DNA of 5,290 nt from Bacteroidota bacterium (GCA_025355225.1 JANYAB010000753.1:1-5290); one strand, 5' to 3'. Numbered from the stretch's first letter, positions 1 through 5,093 are shown. Program-made: numbers and translations. Notes: generated from the sequence alone by a model not told the origin.

Positions 1-551
1 ACCGTGTAATGGCCTTTAAATCCGATTTTTTGTTCCCTTACTTGCTTACGGATCACCGGTGTAAATATATTCTCGTCAAAGTCATCAAAATGAAAGCCGT
101 ACTGCGCGGTGGAAGGTGCATAATTTTTAAGGATCAGTTTACCTATCATGTTGGTGTCCTCGGGTTTAGGTGAGTGTTCCGACAGCACAGCCGACTGGTG
201 GCTTAATGAGATACAAGGTTTGTCTTTTAAATAACAGGCCCAGGCCGACACCGGTTCAAAATCGTTGATCACGAGGTCGTACTCTTCAACCGGCACCTTG
301 CCGATCTCTTTTATAAAATTCCGGAACCGCGACTTGTAAAAGGATTTCCACAGATCAACACCGCCTGATTTGCCGAATATGAACCCAAAACCATTGAACT
401 GAAATCTCACCGGGAATGGCAGTTCGAGGTCGCCCTGAGTGCCGCTTACCAACACATCTACCTGGGCCATTTGCTGCAGTAAAGGGACAATTTCCATCGA
501 CCTGCTTAAATGTCCATTCCCCGTGCCCTGGATGGCGTAAAGTATTTTCAT
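1..551 (-). CDS. MJ1255-like GT-B glycosyltransferase, N-terminal part (runs off the window)
   Basis: Reading the minus strand from the ATG at 551 gives 183 uninterrupted codons with no stop before base 1, so the C-terminal part is missing. The protein opens MKILYAIQGTGNGHLSRSME. The GxGHxxR signature (His14, Arg17) after a first beta strand is the N-terminal glycine-rich loop of GT-B fold glycosyltransferases of the MJ1255/Glyco_trans_1_3 type, which also resemble MurG. A second strand ending in INDFEP (95-100) and a following CISLSHQS stretch (113-120) fit the N-terminal Rossmann domain, where the acceptor binds. The nucleotide-sugar-binding C-terminal domain would lie outside the window. 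No signal peptide or membrane segment is visible, so it is probably cytosolic or peripheral on the inner membrane face. The acceptor and sugar cannot be told. It is transcribed away from the cassette island. The start is well supported because the glycine loop sits at the usual distance from it and a promoter-like element lies just upstream. Confidence 0.85.
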   Translation of the reverse strand, partial: MKILYAIQGTGNGHLSRSMEIVPLLQQMAQVDVLVSGTQGDLELPFPVRFQFNGFGFIFGKSGGVDLWKSFYKSRFRNFIKEIGKVPVEEYDLVINDFEPVSAWACYLKDKPCISLSHQSAVLSEHSPKPEDTNMIGKLILKNYAPSTAQYGFHFDDFDENIFTPVIRKQVREQKIGFKGHYT

Positions 552-572
552 AGAAGTATTTGCAATATCCGT

Positions 573-580
573 CAAAAGTA
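573..580 (-). promoter_or_regulatory. Bacteroidota -7 promoter element for the glycosyltransferase
   Basis: The minus strand reads TACTTTTG, an exact match to the Bacteroidota -7 consensus TAnnTTTG, ending 21 bases upstream of the ATG at 551. A good TTG-type -33 element is not visible at the expected 19-21 base spacing, so the promoter is partly supported. An AT-rich inverted repeat (591-620) covers the -33 area. Confidence 0.45.
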
Positions 581-590
581 AATGACCCAT

Positions 591-620
591 CATTAAGCTA
601 ACGTTAATTTTTTGTTAATG
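591..620. repeat. Short inverted repeat over the -33 region
   Basis: CATTAA (591-596) is matched by TTAATG (615-620), and the space between contains the palindrome AACGTT and a run of T. It sits where the -33 element of the minus-strand promoter should be. It could be an operator, a weak bidirectional terminator, or chance in AT-rich DNA. Confidence 0.25.
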
Positions 621-673
621 ATTTAATGAACGGGAAATGTTTTCTCAATATGGAGGGCAATTTTGGTATCCTG

Positions 674-762
674 CTCTGTGCTTCCTTTGTGAAAATCTTT
701 GTGTCCTTAGTGGTTATTTTTACCACAGGGATGCACAAAGAAAGGCACAAAGTTCACAGAGG
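674..762. repeat. Imperfect long inverted repeat of the CTCTGTG/CTTTGTG type
   Basis: The left arm (about 674-715) carries CTCTGTG, CCTTTGTG, CTTTGTG and AGTGGTTA. The right arm (about 721-762) carries the complements TACCACAG, CACAAAG, GCACAAAG and CACAGAG in mirrored order, with small indels. The centre is a short T-rich loop. Repeats of this wording are scattered through many bacterial genomes as intergenic elements. No coding potential is visible. Confidence 0.55.
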
Positions 763-770
763 CCAGGTAG

Positions 771-812
771 TAACTTAAAAGCGTAGGGCGAACCACGCGG
801 GAACGGAAGAAC
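771..812 (+). repeat. Cassette-junction repeat R1
   Basis: First copy of the island repeat. It shares AAAGCGTAG with R6, then has GAACC, GCGGGAACGG and a purine-rich tail (AAGAAC). It is shorter than R4-R6 because the middle is contracted. It marks the left end of the cassette island and precedes the small ORF at 891. Confidence 0.5.
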
Positions 813-890
813 TAAAATTTCAAAGAACGATCTAAATTATTTTCGCAAATAATTTTATATGATAGAAGCCGCTTGCCAAAAGAGGACGGC

Positions 891-983
891 ATGAAAGTGT
901 TAAAGAAAAAATACAATAGGATCATCGGGATACCCGACAAACAATATACCCGAAAGATAAACGATGGGCTCAGACCGGAATGA
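891..983 (+). CDS. Possible 30-aa peptide or remnant of a cassette gene
   Basis: ATG at 891 opens 30 codons of lysine/arginine-rich sequence (starting MKVLKKKYNRIIG, ending NDGLRPE) and stops at TGA 981-983. I do not recognise it. The same frame is open back to 816 without an ATG, so this could be the tail of a longer, degraded gene. An 11-codon ORF starting at 859 ends in an ATGA overlap with this start. A purine stretch AGAGGA lies 5-10 bases upstream. A short stem-loop (TCAGA 970-974 with TCTGA 984-988) spans the stop. The main argument for it is position: it lies between repeats R1 and R2, where a cassette gene should be. Size and lack of homology keep confidence low. Confidence 0.25.
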   Translation: MKVLKKKYNRIIGIPDKQYTRKINDGLRPE

Positions 984-1038
984 TCTGAACTGCTAAGTTA
1001 GCTAAAAAAATTAGTATTTGCAAATGTTTTTTACTTTT

Positions 1039-1079
1039 AATTATAGCGGTGGGTGAGAATTCGCCCGGACGGAAAAACC
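1039..1079 (+). repeat. Cassette-junction repeat R2
   Basis: Contains AGCGGTGGGTGAGA, then GCCCGGACGGAAAAACC. The last 13 bases of the tail (GGACGGAAAAACC) are identical in R3. No plus-strand gene follows; the next gene (1110-1325) points the other way. Confidence 0.5.
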
Positions 1080-1109
1080 TATATGGGCAATAAGCGCAGC
1101 TTTATTGGA

Positions 1110-1325
1110 TCACTTCGATAAAAGCAGATTATAAGCTTCTTGAATTTGATCGCGTATGTTTTGAGGCAGCGCCTTGTTTGGGTCAATGTTAATGATGTAG
1201 TTTTCTGTGCTTCTATCCTGGTCTAAAGCGAAGTAACTAAAGATACGCCTTCCTTTAAAGACATCGCGATGTTTAGCTTCAATTTCTAAAATACGACTGT
1301 TGAATTTATCTATACTCATATACAT
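1110..1325 (-). CDS. Small hypothetical protein of the cassette island (71 aa)
   Basis: A 71-residue soluble protein on the minus strand, the only gene of the island in this orientation. I do not recognise the family. The sequence looks genuinely coded: a charged N-terminal stretch suited to a helix (SIDKFNSRILEIEAKHRDVF), a central IFSYFALDQDRSTENYIINI stretch likely to form strands, and a C-terminal amphipathic helix (NIRDQIQEAYNLLLSK). No membrane segment or signal peptide is visible. Two starts are possible, ATG at 1325 and ATG at 1319 (Met3); neither has a Shine-Dalgarno site, as is usual in Bacteroidota. A minus-strand copy of the island repeat (1373-1407) lies 47 bases upstream, as for the plus-strand cassettes. 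By context it may be an immunity protein or a fragment of one, but nothing in the sequence proves that. Confidence 0.5.
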   Translation of the reverse strand: MYMSIDKFNSRILEIEAKHRDVFKGRRIFSYFALDQDRSTENYIINIDPNKALPQNIRDQIQEAYNLLLSK

Positions 1326-1372
1326 ACTTTAAACAATAAATGTACCAATAGGTGTGAATATGGAATTAATAA

Positions 1373-1407
1373 GTTTTCCTGTCGCCGCAGGCGCTTCCCG
1401 CTACCAA
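1373..1407 (-). repeat. Cassette-junction repeat R7, inverted copy
   Basis: Read on the minus strand it begins TTGGTAGC and continues GCGCCTGCGGCGACAGGAAAAC. This lines up with R4 (GATCCTGCGGGGACGGGAAAAG). It is the only inverted copy and it lies upstream of the only inverted gene (start 1325), so its orientation follows the gene. Confidence 0.5.
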
Positions 1408-1422
1408 TAAGTTAAAGATCAT

Positions 1423-1566
1423 AACCCCATCGGGGTTTAATGTCGGTAGAAAAATAAGCCACCATAAATTCCCGTGCCATCGGTACGGAACCTATATGTT
1501 GCGTACCGATGGCACGCAAACGTTTGACAATTAAATTTTCTACCGACATTTTGCACCTCTGGTGCA
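1423..1566. repeat. Composite nested-palindrome element (about 144 bp)
   Basis: Four stem-loops form one symmetric unit. The outermost are two small hairpins with 6-bp stems and 3-base loops, AACCCC/GGGGTT (1423-1437) and TGCACC/GGTGCA (1552-1566). Inside these, AATGTCGGTAGAAAA (1439-1453) pairs perfectly with 1536-1550. Inside that, CGTGCCATCGGTACG (1473-1487) pairs perfectly with 1502-1516 around a 14-base loop. Elements with TCGGTAGAAAA and GTGCC...GGTAC wording are, from memory, frequent intergenic repeats in Sphingobacteriaceae. It carries no gene. It resembles a REP/MITE-like unit that could be mobilised in trans, for example by a REP-associated Y1 transposase, though no transposase is present here. 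Confidence 0.7.
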
Positions 1567-1597
1567 TTTTTCAAATACCGTCTTTTGCTTGACTTAA

Positions 1598-1633
1598 TGG
1601 ATTGGACAGACGATCCGATGGGACGGAAAAACC
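1598..1633 (+). repeat. Cassette-junction repeat R3
   Basis: Contains TGGATTG, GATCC and GATGGGACGGAAAAACC; the final 13 bases match R2. Only about 42 bases separate it from R4, too little for a gene, so this is an empty or collapsed cassette. Confidence 0.45.
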
Positions 1634-1675
1634 AAATCCTTTTGTTAACATTACAGATTACCGGGATTATTGGTA

Positions 1676-1720
1676 TTGATTGCAGCATCCTCTGCGAGAG
1701 ATCCTGCGGGGACGGGAAAA
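1676..1720 (+). repeat. Cassette-junction repeat R4
   Basis: TTGATTGCAGC, a 4-base spacer, TCTGCGAGAGATCC, then TGCGGGGACGGGAAAA. One of the three best copies (R4, R5, R6). It precedes the 129-aa membrane protein gene by 68 bases. A small GCAG/CTGC hairpin is possible inside it. Confidence 0.65.
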
Positions 1721-1788
1721 GGTTGTTTATAGGCGTAAATTGCCAGCATAAGGAATCTTAAGACATTTTCTTGCTTATTATATTTTAG

Positions 1789-2178
1789 ATGATGACTATA
1801 AAAGAATCGTATTATTATTTATTTTATAAGTTTTATAAGGTCGGAGAGATGTCGTCATCAATATTCCCAAGTGACTTTATTGCCGCAATTGGTATTATGT
1901 GGCTTGAATTGTTCTTTTTAAGTTCCTTTAAGTTTTATTATCGAGATTTTATAAATCCAAATGATAACTGGGAATTAGTTTCAGTTCAAACACTTGTCCC
2001 AATTACATTGCTTGTCGTAATAAAATATTTCGCATTCATAAATGACACTAAGTGGAAATCTTATTTCAAAAAATTTGACAAATTCTCACAGGACAAAAAT
2101 GATAATGGAACGTTGATAGTAGTAGGGATTGTTATAATGGCAATAGCTAATTTCGTGGTTTCGGTAAGTCTGGGGTAG
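1789..2178 (+). CDS. Small three-pass membrane protein, candidate immunity protein (129 aa)
   Basis: A 129-residue protein rich in aromatic and hydrophobic residues. It has a basic, tyrosine-rich amphipathic N-terminus (KESYYYLFYKFYK, 5-17) and three likely membrane helices at about 26-49, 66-84 and 107-126, with a lysine-rich cytosolic-type loop between the second and third (KWKSYFKKFDKFSQDKND, 88-105). No enzyme motif is visible. Short multi-pass proteins of this style accompany polymorphic toxins in Bacteroidota and are thought to block membrane-active or periplasm-entering toxins in the inner membrane. That role is inferred here from position in the array, not shown by a motif. The gene lies between repeats R4 and R5, with R5 starting 26 bases after its stop. 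ATG codons at 1789 and 1792 are both possible starts. It is clearly AT-richer than the glycosyltransferase genes on either side, which fits acquisition by transfer. Confidence 0.75.
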   Translation: MMTIKESYYYLFYKFYKVGEMSSSIFPSDFIAAIGIMWLELFFLSSFKFYYRDFINPNDNWELVSVQTLVPITLLVVIKYFAFINDTKWKSYFKKFDKFSQDKNDNGTLIVVGIVIMAIANFVVSVSLG

Positions 2179-2203
2179 TAAATAAATGGGGAATGTATCG
2201 AAG

Positions 2204-2253
2204 CTGATTGCAGCGCAGGGTCGTCTGTGAGAGACCGAGCGAGGACGGGAAAA
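2204..2253 (+). repeat. Cassette-junction repeat R5
   Basis: CTGATTGCAGC, a 9-base spacer, TCTGTGAGAGACC, then GAGCGAGGACGGGAAAA. It ends 16 bases before the ATG of the Imm33 gene, leaving no room for a separate promoter downstream of it. Internally GGTC-G-TCT (2219-2226) can pair with AGA-GACC (2230-2236), leaving a bulged G and a 3-base loop. Confidence 0.65.
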
Positions 2254-2269
2254 CAACAAAAGAAATTAA

Positions 2270-2614
2270 ATGGATTTAATTAAAGAACAAAAGATAGTGT
2301 GCGAACAGTATGATTCATTTTATACTGAATCTCCTTCCTTTCTTAAAGTTGGGATATCGGCAAATATTAAAGATGGGATATATCCAATTAATGGTTTACG
2401 TCATCCTATAGAGGGTGACTCTACTGGTTGGTATATATGGGCAGGTGATTATTCTTCTGACCCCAATTTCTTTGTACCCTTACATGTGGAACATCTTAAA
2501 GATTGGTGTCCTCAAGTCATTAGGTTTTTAGGTTTGGCTCCAGGGTGGAGGTTTTTAATTGCTCCGAATTATGAGGACGTGTGGAAAGATATCTCTATCC
2601 TTGATGTTGATTAA
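2270..2614 (+). CDS. Imm33 (DUF2185)-family immunity protein
   Basis: A complete 114-residue soluble protein that I recognise as Imm33, the family formerly called DUF2185 and assigned to immunity proteins of bacterial polymorphic toxin systems. Family features in order: YPINGLRHP (38-46), GDSTGWYIWAGD (49-60) with the conserved tryptophans, FFVPLHVEHL (67-76), and LGLAPGWRFLIAP (87-99) followed by YEDVW. Length is close to the usual single-domain size. No signal peptide or membrane segment is seen, so it should act in the cytosol by binding and neutralising a cognate toxin domain that has entered the cell. Imm33 by itself does not identify the toxin's activity. The gene sits between repeats R5 and R6, with only 4 bases from its stop to R6. 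No toxin gene is adjacent, so it is an orphan immunity gene here. The start follows an A-rich leader. The coding sequence is AT-rich compared with the flanking glycosyltransferases. Confidence 0.85.
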   Translation: MDLIKEQKIVCEQYDSFYTESPSFLKVGISANIKDGIYPINGLRHPIEGDSTGWYIWAGDYSSDPNFFVPLHVEHLKDWCPQVIRFLGLAPGWRFLIAPNYEDVWKDISILDVD

Positions 2615-2618
2615 AAAT

Positions 2619-2668
2619 TTGATTAAAGCGTAGAAGCATTTGCGAGAGACCGTGCGGGGACCGGAGAT
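2619..2668 (+). repeat. Cassette-junction repeat R6
   Basis: TTGATTAAAGC, a 9-base spacer, TTTGCGAGAGACC, then GTGCGGGGACCGGAGAT. Its AAAGCGTAG is shared with R1 and its middle with R4 and R5. It fills the gap between the Imm33 gene and the 56-aa ORF, ending 26 bases before the latter's ATG. Confidence 0.65.
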
Positions 2669-2694
2669 AGATTTATTATTAAATTATATATAGA

Positions 2695-2865
2695 ATGAAT
2701 TACACCGTAAAAATTAGTAGGGGTAAAGCTATCGGATTGTTTGTACTTTTCATTGCAATTGTTCTATTAGCGTATTATTCACGTGGAAATAAAAATTCGC
2801 CAGACTTCCAAATACCATTTGCCAAAGCAGCATCTAAAGAATTTTGGAACTTGTTTCCATGCTAG
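2695..2865 (+). CDS. Small single-pass membrane protein of the cassette island (56 aa)
   Basis: ATG at 2695 opens 56 codons ending at TAG 2863-2865. The protein has a short basic N-terminus (MNYTVKISRGKA), one clear membrane helix (about 12-28, IGLFVLFIAIVLLAYY) and a short polar tail ending FWNLFPC. With the positive end first and no cleavage motif, it is most likely anchored with its N-terminus inside. No family is recognised. It is the last gene of the array and follows repeat R6 with the same spacing style as the other cassettes, which is the main support for it being real. It may be a complete small immunity or accessory protein, or the N-terminal stub of a longer gene cut by the palindromic sequence that begins inside its 3' end (TTGGAAC at 2844-2850). 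Confidence 0.5.
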   Translation: MNYTVKISRGKAIGLFVLFIAIVLLAYYSRGNKNSPDFQIPFAKAASKEFWNLFPC

Positions 2866-2925
2866 CGCGAAATGCCGTTCCAAAGTGTTTTAGGTGTTCC
2901 AACCCAAAAGTGGAACGCCCTAAAA
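2844..2925. repeat. Cluster of GTTCCAA/TTGGAAC motifs with a strong stem-loop
   Basis: TTGGAAC (2844-2850), GTTCCAA (2877-2883), GTTCCAA (2896-2902) and TGGAAC (2911-2916) alternate orientation. The right half folds into a strong hairpin: TTTTAGG (2888-2894) with CCTAAAA (2919-2925), and GTTCCA (2896-2901) with TGGAAC (2911-2916), around a 9-base loop. An alternative pairing uses CGTTCCA (2876-2882) with TGGAACG (2911-2917). It sits just after the last cassette gene. It could end transcription of the array, but there is no proper U-run after it on the plus strand, so a dispersed repeat is equally likely. Confidence 0.55.
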
Positions 2926-2970
2926 AATGGACAGTAAATCCACACCCCCTTTCAAAAATTATATAAATAA

Positions 2971-3002
2971 TTCGTAATTCTTTTAAAGAATTGTTCACTT
3001 TG
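2971..3002 (+). promoter_or_regulatory. Possible Bacteroidota promoter for the GT39 gene
   Basis: TCACTTTG (2995-3002) matches TAnnTTTG at all but one position, with TTCG (2971-2974) 20 bases upstream as a weak -33 element. It would give a leader of roughly 20-25 bases before the ATG at 3031. Moderate to low support. Confidence 0.35.
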
Positions 3003-3030
3003 CAGACCGCAAAATATCCGGGCACTGATA

Positions 3031-4656
3031 ATGAAGAAACTAACCGAAGCAAACGCAGCACTTTATACCCTTGTGTTGATCCTTGTCACTTTTATAATCC
3101 GGATTTTTATTGCGGCTTATACCGGGCTTGGCGTAGGGGAGTCGTATTACTTCCGTGGGGCGCTGCACCTGGAGCTGAGCTATTTTGATCAGCCGCCTTT
3201 ATTTTTCTGGCTGAGCGGTTTAAGTACAAAAGTATTGGGTTTAACCAACCTGGGGCTACGGTTTCCGGCGGTTTTATTGTTTGCCGGTACAAGCTGGCTG
3301 CTGTTTTTGATCACCAAAAAATTGTTCAACGCAAAAGCGGGTTTCTGGGCCGTAGTGATGATGAATTTAAGCGCGGTGTTTACAGTTGCCATCGCCTGCT
3401 GGTTTCAGCCGGATGCTCCGCTGATGTTCTTCTGGTTGGCTGCGGCTTACTTTATCGTACAGCTGATGTTTGGTCGGGAGGCTGAAGATCCGAAAACGGT
3501 GAGGAACAGTGGCCGTACCTGGCTGTTGTGGATATTGATCGGCATCTGTCTCGGGCTGGCCACTTTAAGCAAATACCATGTATTGTTTATTTTTGCCGGT
3601 GTATTTATGTTTGTGGGGACTAATAAAGACCAAAGGCATTGGCTCTGGCACCCCGGTCCTTACCTCGCCGTGCTGATCACCCTTATCATCGCGTTCCCGG
3701 TATTGTGGTGGAACTATAATAACAACTGGGTTTCCTTTGTTTTCCAGGGTTCACGTGCCGGAACGGGCAGTAAGTTTCATCTGCATGTCGATTGGTTTTT
3801 ACGCAGTATTTTGGGGCAGTCGTTGTGGTTGCTTCCATGGATATGGGTACCTGCTGTTCGCGAGCTGTTCAGGTCGTTTAAGCTTAGGCAAACTTCAAAG
3901 GCATATAGTTTCACTTTCTGGCTTTCCATACTGCCCATCGTATTTTTTACTATTGTAACGCTATGGGCCAATCTGCAGTACCATTTTCATTGGCAGGCGC
4001 CGGGCTATATGATGCTTTTTATGCCCCTTGGATTTGCCATTGATAAAAGCTTAAGTGCGGGAACCAAATCAAATCGCGGTACCCGGCGCTGGCTCATCTT
4101 TTCGGCCTGCTTTACTGTAATTACCATCGGGGTTTTAAGCATCCACATGGTAACAGGTTTCTGGCAATCCTATGGGCCAAAATGGCTGGTGCACGAATTC
4201 CATGGCGATAACGTGGACCCAACCATACAGGGCATTGATTACAACGACATTCAAAACCGCTTTCTGTTAGAGGGGTGGATGCAAAATAAAAAGATATTCA
4301 CCGGCAGCACCCGCTGGTGGCTGACCGGCAAAGTGGATTGGGCGCTGAAAGGACAAAAGCCAATCATCTGTTTCAATAATGATCCCCGCAACCTGGCCTT
4401 CTTAGTCGACCCGAAAACCCTAATAGGGGAGGACGCTATTATCATCGACCAAAACTACCCCGGTAATGTGGCCAATGATGTAAAACCGTTTTTTGACGAG
4501 GTAAAACAACTACCCGACATCCTGATCGTCCGCCATGGTGTTGTCGAATTGCACCTGGAGGTGTATTACTGTACCAATTTTCATCAATCGGCTCAATCGC
4601 GCAACGATTTGCCGGTGTACCGGCAGTTAAACGGGCAGCCACCATTTGGGAAATAG
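3031..4656 (+). CDS. GT39/PMT_2-type integral membrane glycosyltransferase (541 aa)
   Basis: A complete GT-C fold glycosyltransferase of the dolichyl/polyprenyl-phosphate-sugar-dependent family (PMT_2, ArnT-like). Such enzymes move a sugar from a lipid-phosphate carrier to a lipid, glycan or protein on the outer face of the inner membrane. Evidence: TM1 at about 11-31; then the first periplasmic loop with GESYYF (36-41) and YFDQPPLFFW (51-60), the family's E-x-YY and YFDxPP signatures; QPDAPLMFFW (126-135) carrying the second acidic residue, Asp128; roughly ten membrane helices to about residue 370; and a soluble C-terminal domain of about 165 residues, probably periplasmic, rich in W and G. 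Length is normal. The usual Asp before the Glu of the first motif is Gly36 here. The donor and acceptor cannot be told. Codon 1 is the first ATG after an in-frame TAA at 2968. The gene stands alone, downstream of the cassette island, with GC content visibly higher than the cassettes. Confidence 0.88.
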   Translation: MKKLTEANAALYTLVLILVTFIIRIFIAAYTGLGVGESYYFRGALHLELSYFDQPPLFFWLSGLSTKVLGLTNLGLRFPAVLLFAGTSWLLFLITKKLFNAKAGFWAVVMMNLSAVFTVAIACWFQPDAPLMFFWLAAAYFIVQLMFGREAEDPKTVRNSGRTWLLWILIGICLGLATLSKYHVLFIFAGVFMFVGTNKDQRHWLWHPGPYLAVLITLIIAFPVLWWNYNNNWVSFVFQGSRAGTGSKFHLHVDWFLRSILGQSLWLLPWIWVPAVRELFRSFKLRQTSKAYSFTFWLSILPIVFFTIVTLWANLQYHFHWQAPGYMMLFMPLGFAIDKSLSAGTKSNRGTRRWLIFSACFTVITIGVLSIHMVTGFWQSYGPKWLVHEFHGDNVDPTIQGIDYNDIQNRFLLEGWMQNKKIFTGSTRWWLTGKVDWALKGQKPIICFNNDPRNLAFLVDPKTLIGEDAIIIDQNYPGNVANDVKPFFDEVKQLPDILIVRHGVVELHLEVYYCTNFHQSAQSRNDLPVYRQLNGQPPFGK

Positions 4657-4667
4657 ATAGATCTATC
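4656..4667. repeat. 12-bp palindrome at the end of the GT39 gene
   Basis: GATAGATCTATC is a perfect palindrome that starts at the last base of the stop codon. It has no loop and no following T-run, so it is not a convincing terminator. Bases 4668-4773 hold nothing else I can recognise. Confidence 0.3.
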
Positions 4668-4917
4668 GATAAATTCGAGACAATTGAGTATTCACAGTTA
4701 TGTAGTGATTGTTTGTTCACAATAGCTTGTGCTTTGAGTGGTCAGGACGGGTGGTTTATGAAAGCCAGTGAATGTTACTTTTCTTTACCGTAAAGAAAAG
4801 TAACCAAAAGAAACTCTCGGCTGTGCCTGATTCTATGAATGTTAGCGGTTTGGCTTGGTCTGTGCTACCCGAACCAGCCAATGCCGAATTTTGAGGTTAT
4901 TTACGGTTTGTGGTTTG

Positions 4918-5028
4918 TTTTTTTTCTTCCCATCAGCAGATGAGCTTCGGATGATTGTCTGAACAGGATTAAATAGATTAAAAGATTTGCATGATTATTT
5001 TTTTCTTCCGTCAGTAGATAAGCTTCGG
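4918..5028 (+). repeat. Direct repeat pair (31 bp, copies about 78 bp apart)
   Basis: Copy 1 (about 4919-4950) and copy 2 (about 4998-5028) share a T-run followed by CTTCC, TCAG, AGAT and AGCTTCGG with four differences. Between them lies the GTCTGAACAGGATTAAATAG stretch. It looks like a partial tandem duplication inside the larger element. Confidence 0.55.
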
Positions 5029-5093
5029 CCGAAATCAGGCAAAACAATGATGGCCAAGTGCGGCCGCAGGGCATAGCAAATTTTGCCAAGCCC

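Noticed and set aside
1437..1688. 83-aa minus-strand ORF
   Set aside because: It is the translation of the nested palindromes plus repeats R3 and R4 read backwards; its composition follows the inverted repeats, not a protein.
1676..2668. Integron attC sites between the cassettes
   Set aside because: The repeats lack the RYYYAAC and GTTRRRY core boxes and do not share a common fold. GTTAACA at 1643-1649 is isolated and not part of the repeat. No integrase gene is in the window.
771..2668. CRISPR array
   Set aside because: The repeats are degenerate, irregularly spaced by tens to hundreds of bases, one is inverted, and genes lie between them.
2627..2698. Short open frame running through R6 into the 56-aa ORF start (peptide like ARDRAGTG), suggesting the repeat is a toxin-coding remnant
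   Set aside because: It is only about 23 codons long. R4 and R5 give a similar peptide in one frame (ARDPAGTGK, VRDRARTGK), but this follows from the DNA similarity and no longer frame is preserved upstream.
2888..2925. Classical rho-independent terminator after the array
   Set aside because: The stem is strong, but on the plus strand it is followed by A residues and ATGG with no T-run. It could only act as a terminator by a less usual mechanism.
2834..3061. 75-aa minus-strand ORF before the GT39 gene
   Set aside because: It overlaps the GT39 start and the TTGGAAC stem-loops and looks like a frame shadow.
3107..4720. Several 61-92 aa ORFs overlapping the GT39 gene
   Set aside because: They lie within or across the long, well-supported GT39 reading frame and have no features of their own.
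4846..4886. tRNA-like or structured RNA hairpin
   Set aside because: One imperfect stem only; no cloverleaf, anticodon arm or T-loop consensus could be found.
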